In this document: positions 23,201-31,900 of the stretch, one piece after another | Position numbering within the stretch: the first letter of the stretch is position 1 | Layout of the letters: each line of letters opens with the position of its first letter | Source of the DNA: Mesostigma viride | Lineage: Eukaryota > Streptophyta > Mesostigmatophyceae > Mesostigmatales > Mesostigmataceae | Length of the DNA: 64,000 bases | Assembly (NCBI GenBank): GCA_009746045.1 | Contig: RPFO01000175.1 | Coordinates: 1,063,001 to 1,127,000, forward strand | Direction: 5' to 3' | The notes under the pieces: model-generated | The model's input: the letters and a program-made list of their open reading frames with translations, nothing else | What the model was told of the DNA's origin: nothing | The model's database searches: none | Made by a program: the position numbers and the translations under genes

Positions 23201-24119
23201 GACCCGTCGACATGTTCCCGGTGTATTGAGGGGGGGGCATGGTCTTAATTAAGGCAAGGTGCCAAGGACATTTTCTGTCTTTCAACCACCCTCTGAGCTG
23301 GTCAACATGTTTCAGGTGCTGTTGGGCACGTTTTTTTTTTTTTTTTTTTAAGAATACAAGGTTGTGTTCTGCCTTGTGGTACCTACCCGTCCGGAAACAC
23401 CACTTGGCTTGCTGCCTATTCCAATCTAAGGGGCAAGCATTTAAGTACTTCAATTTGGGCTTCTGTCTTGCTTATCTCCCACTGTGTGGCACCTATCGCA
23501 GGAGAAGTGCATCACAGGCCGCCTAGTATAACACACATATCATGGGCTTCTTATTATTCGTACAAGAATCTTCGGCTCCTCTTCTTGCCCCTATCGCAGG
23601 ACGCCTGCATCACACACCGCTTACGTTAGTGTATATTAAAAGGGTTCTCATCATGCTGTCAAGGATGTCCTGTTGTGCCCTCTCCCCTATGACAGGCCAT
23701 CTGCATCACACACCGGTTACTTTATGTGTTATGTTAGAAATTGCGTCAATGTATGTTTTAAGGCTTCTCACCATGCTTACAAGGATGTCCCGTTGTGTGC
23801 TCGCCCTGGCCCCCTGTGACAGGACATCTGCATCACGCGCGCGGACGCGTACGGCGACCGCAGCGCCGAGGTGGCAGAGGCCTACTTTGTGCTTGCGCTC
23901 GCGCTGGCCCTACTGGGCGAGGTGGAGAAGTGCGTCGACGCTTCTGGCATCTGCGCGGGGATCTACCGAACGCTCGGCCGCGCCGCTGCCGCTGAGATGG
24001 CCGAAGATGTGAGTTTTGCAAGTCGTACTACAAGTCGTACTAGCGCTTCCTATTGCGACCCGTATAACGTTCGGTTTCCTGTTAGTAGGAAATTGCTGGT
24101 GGTTGATCAGTGGCAGTAG
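17220..24119 (+). CDS. ZMYND12: ZMYND12/p38-like inner dynein arm protein (TPR-type)
   Basis: In ciliated eukaryotes ZMYND12 (p38 of Chlamydomonas dynein d) pairs with TTC29/p44 to dock inner-arm dynein on the axoneme. Exons: 17220-17315 (ACCATGG start), 18057-18119, 19289-19447, 20587-20775, 21649-21918, 22872-23036 and 23823-24008. All are phase-0 GT-AG, giving 376 aa, close to the 365 aa of human ZMYND12. Matching blocks include EIALPVAMDAVKQG, LFPLYLLAAQ-like LQIFPLYLLAAQANLGL and AEDVYHSSLEYGPEDVRSSM followed by GYYNLSKIFMNQ and QVIKIWRAAL. The first exon is inferred from splice phase; translation could instead begin at 18048 or 18057. No Cys-rich MYND finger is visible. The end is unsure: reading through the 24009 donor stops at TAG 24117-24119, or one more small exon follows. 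Confidence 0.8.
18465..18745. repeat. About 45-bp tandem repeat, six copies, ZMYND12-like intron 2
   Basis: Six diverged units, each carrying CCCACGGACCATCCAAACCC and CATCAGTTTCGCTACTTGCA, lie in the intron between 18119 and 19289. Not coding. Confidence 0.85.
19448..19712. repeat. Purine-only GA array starting at the exon 3 donor
   Basis: A polypurine tract of GAAGAGGGGGG-type units begins directly at the 5' splice site (AGG|GTAAGGGG) of exon 19289-19447 and runs about 260 bp. The many G4-G7 runs could form a G-quadruplex or triplex in DNA or pre-mRNA. Confidence 0.85.
22596..22850. repeat. Pyrimidine CT array before exon 6 acceptor
   Basis: About 250 bp of CTCTCCCC units turning into CGCCCCCT units, ending about 20 bp before the acceptor of exon 22872-23036. 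It acts as, or has grown from, an extreme polypyrimidine tract. Confidence 0.8.
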
Positions 24120-26005
24120 TCGGCGCACTGTGGTCAAAGGTGGTTGGGGGGGCGTTAAGGGATGGGGGGGGGGGGGTCAGTGGTGAGCTCATCCTTGATG
24201 GGAATGTGCTAGTAATGTCAATGAGACAGTCAGCGCATGCCTGGATTCAGGCGTATCTGGACCATGGTAGATCGAAACTGCCGCTATCTCCAGCTATTGT
24301 ATAGTTACCAGGAGGCTCCACGGCTCCATCTTTTGCCCTGATGACTTGTGTGAAATATTGTCATTGACCACTGTCTTATTCGTATCATACTACACGATCA
24401 ATGTGCTTTCATACAAATGTTTTTACTGTAAACAAGTAGACCCGTCAGGGTCAAGCCCCTATTATTTTAGATTGCCCCTGTGCGATGCATTTTACGCAAG
24501 TCCTATTTAAATTTTGGGCCTACCCGTTCCACATTCAACCTGTCCAGTCCCACCCCGGCCGGCCTACCTGTCCGATAAAAAATTCCGTCTGAACTTCAGC
24601 CCCACCCCCACGACCCAACTGGCAAATTCGACCCATTGATAGTGGACTGGAAATAGTTGATAGTTGAGACTCCCCTTGATTCCCGGCTGGCATGAACCCG
24701 TCCCATTCCCATGGATAATTGACAAGTGGCATGTCTCAGATTTTTTGGTTTCCGTCTGACCGCCTCCTCGCCGGTTCTTTGGGATTGTAGCTGGTAGCAT
24801 CCCATGGCTAATGTAGCAACACCATACAGATTTCTGTCTGTAATTTTTCATGTGTTTCCCAGCCAATGTTCGTCCCCCTCGGCCACCGCCTACATATTCC
24901 TGTCACCTGGCATGCTTCCATTCCCTTCACTGCCATGTATAATGAATGAAGATTGAATGATGAAGGAAGAGGCTTTGTGGCCTTTCCGCAGGTGATTAGT
25001 TAACTTCAGGGTCAATTAACAAATTAAGTCGCTGTTCTCATGCTGCATTGCCAGCCACTGACGCTTTTTGCCCTACCTTTGTTGCCGCTGCTTTTCGATA
25101 CGTGCCACTCAACCACAGTTTATCAGTAAGGTCCGAGCAGGCGAGGTCGGCAAATTGTGACCATGGAACTGTGACCTAACGGACGGCACAGATGCCTACG
25201 ATTGGAATGTATTCTTGCTCTGCTCTGGTAGCTGGTTGCTGGAGTGCTGGCAGAGCGACAACACGTCTTGGGGCAATTGACCTTATCTAAGGACATGTAC
25301 AAATTATAGCGTAGCAGGCCAGGTAGCAACAGCACAGCTGTTGCAAGCCTTTTGTTGATGGCCGCTACATCACTTATTTGCCAACTGATCACGAGCCTTG
25401 GGGTTAAAACTTGCCAAAGAAACTTTGGACGTGTTTGACTTATAACCAATTTTTAACTTAACTATAGCTAACTATTGCTGAGGAATGGGAGCTCCTCGGC
25501 CAGCCAACGCTGGCCTGTTTAGCTCATGACCTCAGGCTATTAATTTACCCGTGGACACACCTCAGGCTATGTTTATGACATAAACTGTGAAAAGCATCAG
25601 CCCCCCATCAGCTGGCAAGGGCTCATCTGTTATATAATCATCGCACTTCACAAGACTGAGCATAGCTAGTGTGCTTGACCTAAGTAGGTACTTGCGTGTC
25701 ATGCGCATGGGCATGCCACGGAGTACTATGCCAGTCTCATTAGAAAAATAATTACACGAAAGATACAAACATCGATCGTGCTTGACCTGCATTGTTGACC
25801 TGATTATAAATGAAGGCCGGCCAGCGCCTTATTCATGCATGCAACGACTGCATCAAGGTTCACTGTGTTACGAGTTTATTTTTAAAGCTCCTTGTGATAG
25901 TCATGCACCACTGCATGGCCGGACATACCACGCGCCCCACTTGTACGATGGATCTAGCTAGATGGACTGTTCACCACTTCGTATCCATCCCATGCACCCC
26001 ACTCC
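24120..26005. other. Intergenic, no gene seen
   Basis: This is the 3' flank of the ZMYND12-like gene. I find no conserved protein, RNA gene or clear transposon in it. A TGTAA motif near 24427 could serve as a distant polyadenylation signal, or be chance. Confidence 0.4.
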
Positions 26006-26149
26006 TTAATTAATTAATTAATAGACACGTGACTGCGTCACGTGAGCATAAGTTTTCAGTGGGAGGGGAACATGGGATGGAATGGATGGTGTAAGCTATC
26101 TAGGCCCTAGTTACAGGGTTGTGGGCACCGCGGCCCGAATCGCTATGAA
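26006..26149 (-). mobile_element. LINE family B 3' end, 5'-truncated copy 1
   Basis: Minus-strand copy: the TTAATTAA tail is at the low-coordinate end, then a perfect 8-bp stem with 3-nt loop (CACGTGACTGCGTCACGTG, 26026-26044), then about 105 bp of 3' UTR. It is nearly identical to 27258-27395. Confidence 0.75.
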
Positions 26150-26184
26150 CTCACTCCTTATAATTGAGGGTTAATTATGCCTTC

Positions 26185-26885
26185 TCACCTTTAAGACCCC
26201 GGCGGACAAGATTTCTTTTCTCCGACGCCGCAAGCGGCTCGAGAAGACTCTCTTCACCCTTGACGACGACTTGACCCTGGCGCAGCAACAACGGCGACGG
26301 GAGCTATGGCCCACCTACCTCCAGCTCCGGCAGACCAAGGCGGGGCAGCCGGTGTACTGGAAGGGGGCGGCCATCTACGTCGGCCACAAGCCCTGGCAGG
26401 CGACCCCCGCGGCCCCAACGACTCCAGACGCCCCAGCTTAGGGGAATACAGCAGTAGTAGTGTAGAATAGATAGACCGTGGCCATGTACATGTACGCCTC
26501 CTAGAGGCACTATCCTAGCTAAGCCACACGCTTTATTTAATCATGTACATGTGTGCCTATGATGTGCCACACTCCAGATGATGCCTAGCTTTATTTAGCT
26601 ATGTTGTGCCCATGCAGGGAGTAACTCTCTGCTGAGACGCCATGCCCTAGCCTTTGTATAGCTATGCTGATCTTCCCCCCCATGACAGGCTCCCCCTTCG
26701 CTGGGCATAGCTTGAAGATCATGGGGATGCAAGTGCCCTGGTGCACCTAGAGCAAGGGTCCTTTACATCCCCACCCTTGCAGGAAGTAGCTTAGGATGTA
26801 TGATAGGCCATATGCCCCCTCTCAAGGGCTATGTGCTACATATACTCCCAACGGAGTTATGTTACAATTCAATTCAATTCAATTC
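26185..26885 (+). mobile_element. ORF1-only LINE ('half-LINE'), 5'-truncated insertion with 12-bp target duplication
   Basis: The insertion is flanked by AATTATGCCTTC at 26173-26184 and 26886-26897. Bases 26184-26441 encode the C-terminus of an L1-type ORF1p, including FTLDDDLTLAQQQRRRELWP and PVYWKGAAIYVGHKPW, homologous to the ORF1 at 54772-56116. The stop is followed directly by about 420 bp of 3' UTR, a CTCCCAACGGAG hairpin and an (AATTC)n tail. No ORF2 lies between ORF1 and the tail, so this copy was retrotransposed from an ORF1-only template. Confidence 0.85.
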
Positions 26886-26974
26886 AATTATGCCTTCGTA
26901 CATGATGCAGTCGTTAAATAATTCAGAGAAGATCTGCGCAAGTGCTAGCTGGAGGGTTTGACGCCAATCCGCAT

Positions 26975-27805
26975 GCAATACAAATTAAATTAAATTAAAT
27001 AATAACATGACTCCGTTGGGAGATCATGTTGCACGTATTCCCTTGCTGATGGGTGGGGGTGAGCGAAGCGGCGAAACCTAAGTATGCTGACTCCAAGCTA
27101 TCTACAAAAATCCTAGCTACTGGACGTCAGCAAAGTGCCCATTTCTCCTGGGGGGGGGAGCTTGCCCACAGGGGCCATAGCGTGTGGGCCTGGACAATGG
27201 TCTGCCACCTCTTCTTGTCCTGTGCATAGCAGTCCAAGCAAGAGAGAGGGAGGACATTAATTAATTGATAGACACGTGACTGCGTCACGTGAGCATAAGT
27301 CCTCAGTGGGAGGGGAACATGGGATGGAATGGATGATGTAAGCGATCTAGGTCCTAGTTACAGGGTTGTGGGCACCACGGCCCGAATCGCTATGAATGCC
27401 ATACGCGGTTACACGCGGAGCGCCCACAGACTTGGGGGTGGTCTCCTTCATCACTACTTGCCATCTATCCTTGCGTACCATCTGCCTCCATATTACAGAC
27501 AAACCAGGAGGCTGTCCGGGTGTGAGCCCGTCACGTCTAGTGGGAGGACATGCGGTGTTCAAACTGGGCTGGGACCAGTAGGTCAGCCAGCAACTGATCT
27601 GTATAGTTCATGGCAGCTGTCTACCAACCCGTCTGGGTTTGTCCTTGGGGCCATGCAGGCAAGGTCAGGATATGCCCGGCCCGGGCTGGCCAAGCCGCTG
27701 GGGGCCGGCCAGACCGAGGGCGGTGTCTACCTGACTGGTGTGAGCAATGCATTTGCAAAATGCAATGTACGCTCGATCCTTGGCAGCATAACATCGGCGC
27801 TCCGC
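26975..27805 (-). mobile_element. LINE family A 3' fragment, split by a LINE B insertion
   Basis: Two pieces (27805-27552 and 27247-26975) align with the C-terminal ORF2 and 3' UTR of the LINE at 44338-45395. Features are the TSQVDTALGLAGPQRL-type region, the CTCCCAACGGAG hairpin and an (AATTT)n-type tail. The reading frame is broken. The gap between the pieces is exactly the element at 27258-27541. Confidence 0.8.
27258..27541 (-). mobile_element. LINE family B 3' end, copy 2, inserted in LINE A
   Basis: A 284-bp insertion with a 10-bp target duplication GGGAGGACAT (27248-27257 and 27542-27551). It carries the TTAATTAA tail and the CACGTGACTGCGTCACGTG hairpin (27273-27291). It extends further 5' than copy 1 and is younger than the LINE A piece it splits. 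Confidence 0.82.
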
Positions 27806-28901
27806 TTCATGCCTAACTAGGCATATGTGCAACAGGCACGAGCACAATACTAAACGTAATACACCATGTGCGAACACAGCGATAAAGAATTAAGGCGGCA
27901 GTTGCTGTAAAGGTGAAGGAGCTGTACGGCCAGTCCTGTCACATGGCCAGCGTGCTGTGCTGTAATTGTCCCTCGCATTGCTTCGCAAGTATATCTCCAG
28001 GCCATGCGGCCGATACCAACGGATGCAAAGCTGTGAGATTCAAGTCAGCAAGAATCACTCCAAATGTGATGATAATGATGAGTTCAACAGCATTTCAAAA
28101 TTCCCACAAGAAAAACCTTGTACATGCTGGCCCTGTAATACATGGTGCTCCGGGGCCTGAGGTGGGAGACATCGTGTGCATTGCAGCTAGCTCTTCTTTC
28201 CCCGGCGCTCCGCCCACCCTTGCTTTGCGATCCATTAATTACAGGGTACTGAAAACCAGTAGTCCTGCATGGATGGTGACCATCCAGTCTGCGCATTGCC
28301 TCAATGTTCTGCATTCCATTCCATCCGGACTTTGTCCAGCCAGTTTTTCACGGAGGCGCTGCCATTTGCTCTCCTCCCCTTCATCAATGAGACAGCCGCC
28401 TTTATATAGACATTCTCAACCTCGCTCTGCCCAGAATGGGCCAGCAGTGAATCCTCCCTCCTGTGCCCTTTCCCCCAGGTCCTCCGTTTCCCTGTGCACA
28501 GTCATTACTTCTCCCTTTGCGACACCAACCTGCATGCCAAGTGCGCATCCTTCCCCCCATCCCCATGCACATCTCTGTTGCCCGCAGGCCGTCCTCTCCT
28601 AGTTTGCTGGCTCCTTTTGGAAGCATCCACATTTTGTGCCCGATCTAAATCGCTCTGGGCATGGCACTGCACGGCCATGCAAATAAATAGTAATCCAGAT
28701 GTCTGCTGTGCTTCTCCTATGAAAAATAGCAGGTATGCTTCCACCATCACAGCCATGCACATTACATGCTCCCAGTCCCACCTCTTCCTCCCCTCCCCCA
28801 TTAAGGGTCGGTGGTAATTGCCAGATCGGACAGTTTCCTCTCGCCCAGATATCAGAGGATCGGTGTCACCAGGTTGCCAGACTGACACACAACGGGCGAG
28901 G
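27806..28901. other. Intergenic, 3' flank of MRS2
   Basis: No conserved gene is seen. A minus-strand TGTAA motif (TTACA on plus, 28762-28766), 136 bp past the MRS2 stop, is a possible polyadenylation signal. Confidence 0.35.
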
Positions 28902-31900
28902 TCAGAGGAGATGCCTCGACTTGCAGTAATGCAGCGCGCCGTAAAAGGTGCCTCCCACCATCAGACTGATGCAGCTGGCAGTGATGGCGAACGCATGAGG
29001 GCTGGTCTCCAGGGATGACATCAGGTTCATGCCTGGCAGGGTCCACACGGAGTTTCGACACGAGAGAAGAAGAGGACCCATTTAGCCCGTAAATAAATAG
29101 TAGCAGTGGTTTATGTGCTCAAGCCCAAGAAGCTCATAAAGCACGGCAGGATTTCCACACAGGAAGGGGGAGATGTTTCATGATTGGCCTTGTAGGCCTC
29201 CATCGGGAGGTCACAGAGCACTCTGACGGGAATGTTAGGGTGGTATGAGGGGCTATGGTCCCGGTCCCCAGGGAAGCAGGAATGCCAGGATTCACAGGCA
29301 GATGCGGCAGCAGCTTTCATGCCATGATTAATATCCTCTCAGGATTGCTTGTTATGAGTACTGATGGGTACTTATAAACGATGGCGTCACCGTGCACAAG
29401 TACATTACAAACCTTTCACTGTAATCCGTTGTGTACTTCGGAAAACCTTTCATCGTAGTCCATGGTGTACTTACTAAATCTTGCACCGTAGTCCATTGTG
29501 CACTTGATAAACCTTTCACTGTAGTCCATTGTGCACTTATGGTTTACACATATGGCTTTATGGTGCCCTGTCCCGTCAATAAGGATTCGCTGAACGCTCG
29601 TCCCTGACTCTTAGCAGCGGATACTAAATGTGCTCCTATTTTATGACATTAGGGAGTCTCCGATGCCAGGAATGACGCCGTCAGTAAAGGGACCAGCGGC
29701 ACGCCCCCCCGCAACAAGTGCACCCAGCCACAGAGCAGCCAGCACAGGAACCACTGGCAGGATATGGGACTGTGGTTGCATAGATATGGGACTGGCCGCC
29801 AGGAAGCACAATTGAAGAATGCTAATAAGGGCAGCATGTCTGATCCAAGATATATTCCTTCAGTTTTATCAAAGCCGAAAATTTGCCTTTACTGTATGAC
29901 AATCATTGTCGTCAGAAAGCAACAAACGTGAGAACGCTCGCTGCCCGAATCTGAGATTCCGCAGAACACAGAAAGTAAGAAAGCCTAGAAGCAACCAGCA
30001 AGGAATCGAACATAGGACCTTTGGAATGATTTCGCGGCTGTGTGAGTCTCCTGATCCGAAGGCATCTCACTTAACGTTTCGAAACAGCAAGATATTTACT
30101 ACTATGTATTATTAAAACAGTATTACCACAGTAGCATCATAAAAACATGAAAACGAGGACAGAACCTTCATTTATCCTCATCTTGGAATGGGACGTATCT
30201 CGGGAGGTTTCAACTGAGAGGCAGAGCGACGGGCGGCAGCAACACACGCACCGAAGATGGAGCCCACCGTGGCCCCTGTCCCCATCGAGACGGTCGCGAT
30301 GTTTGCCAGCAGCGACATCTTGATCATCGCGTTGCGCTTGCTGCGGGGTGGGCGAGTGTCGTAAGAGGCGGGTGAGTGACAGAGAAGGGGCACAGGCAGG
30401 CAGTTAGGCACCGGCCCATGCACAATCATGCTATCCTAGATACCAATATCCAAAGTCATGCTATGCTAGATACCAATATAGAGTCATGCTATCCTAGATA
30501 CCAATATACAAAGTCATGCTCTCCCAGATACCAATACCCAGTCATGCTATCCTAGATACCAATATACATAGTCATGCTATCCTAGATACCAATACACAGT
30601 CATGCTATCCTAGATACCAATAGACATGCTTTATGCTCACGTGACGCAGTCACGTGTCTATTAATTAATAGTCATGCCATCCTGGACCTATTCCAATACC
30701 AGCAATATCTTCCATCGTCGTCGTCGCGCTGGCTGTGGCGTATGTGTGGGCAGGCGGGTGGGCTAGAGAGTGAATCACCCTCAGGGGACCGTCAGGATCG
30801 AGCTATGGCTATTGGCCATCGGATGATCATCGCGATGCGCTTGATGCGGGGTTGATCAAGCACGTGACTGCTGCACATGGGTATCCCATTTGCTGGCCAC
30901 TGGATGATCATCACGTTGAGTTTTATGTGGGGTTGATCAAGCACGTGACTGCTGCACATGGGTATCCCATTTGCTGGCCACTGGATGATCATCACGTTGA
31001 GTTTTATGTGGGGTTGATCAAGCACGTGACTGCTGCACATGGGTATCCCATTTGCTGGCCACTGGATGATCATCACGCTGAGTTTTATGTGGGGTTGATC
31101 AAGCACGTGACTGCTGCACATGGGTATCCCATTTGCTGGCCACTGGATGATCATCACGTTGAGTTTTATGTGGGGTTGATCAAGCACGTGACTGCTGCAC
31201 ATGGGTATCCCATTTGCTGGCCACTGGATGATCATCACGTTGAGTTTTATGTGGGGTTGATCAAGCACGTGACTGCTGCACATGGGTATCCCATTTGCTG
31301 GCCACTAGATGATCATCACGTTGAGTTTTATGTGGGGTTGATCAAGCACGTGACTGCTGCACATGGGTATCCCATTTGCTGGCCACTGGATGATCATCAC
31401 GTTGAGTTTTATGTGGGGTTGATCAAGCACGTGACTGCTGCACATGGGTATCCCATTTGCTGGCCACTGGATGATCATCACGCTGAGTTTTATGTGGGGT
31501 TGATCAAGCACGTGACTGCTGCACATGGGTATCCCATTTGCTGGCCACTAGATGATCATCACGTTGAGTTTTATGTGGGGTTGATCAAGCACGTGACTGC
31601 TGCACATGGGTATCCCATTTGCTGGCCACTGGATGATCATCACGTTGAGTTTTATGTGGGGTTGATTAAGGACGTGACTGCTGCACATGGGTATCCCATT
31701 TGCTGGCCACTGGATGATCATCACGCTGAGTTTTATGTGGGGTTGATCAAGCACGTGACTGCTGCACATGGGTATCCCATTTGCTGGCCACTGGATGATC
31801 ATCACGCTGAGTTTTATGTGGGGTTGATCAAGCACGTGACTGCTGCACATGGGTATCCCATTTGCTGGCCACTGGATGATCATCACGTTGAGTTTTATGT

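Noticed and set aside
18057-24008. Echo copies as alternative or extra exons
   Set aside because: Most have stops or frameshifts, and the exons listed already join in phase into a complete family-like protein; expression data would be needed to claim otherwise.
17220-24119. TTC29/p44 as the identity of the plus-strand TPR gene
   Set aside because: The conserved segments (EDVYHSSLEYGPEDVRSSMG, YYNLSKIFM) match ZMYND12, not TTC29, as far as I recall the families.
29999-30065. A functional tRNA gene
   Set aside because: Only the T-arm-like part is recognisable; no acceptor stem or consistent cloverleaf.
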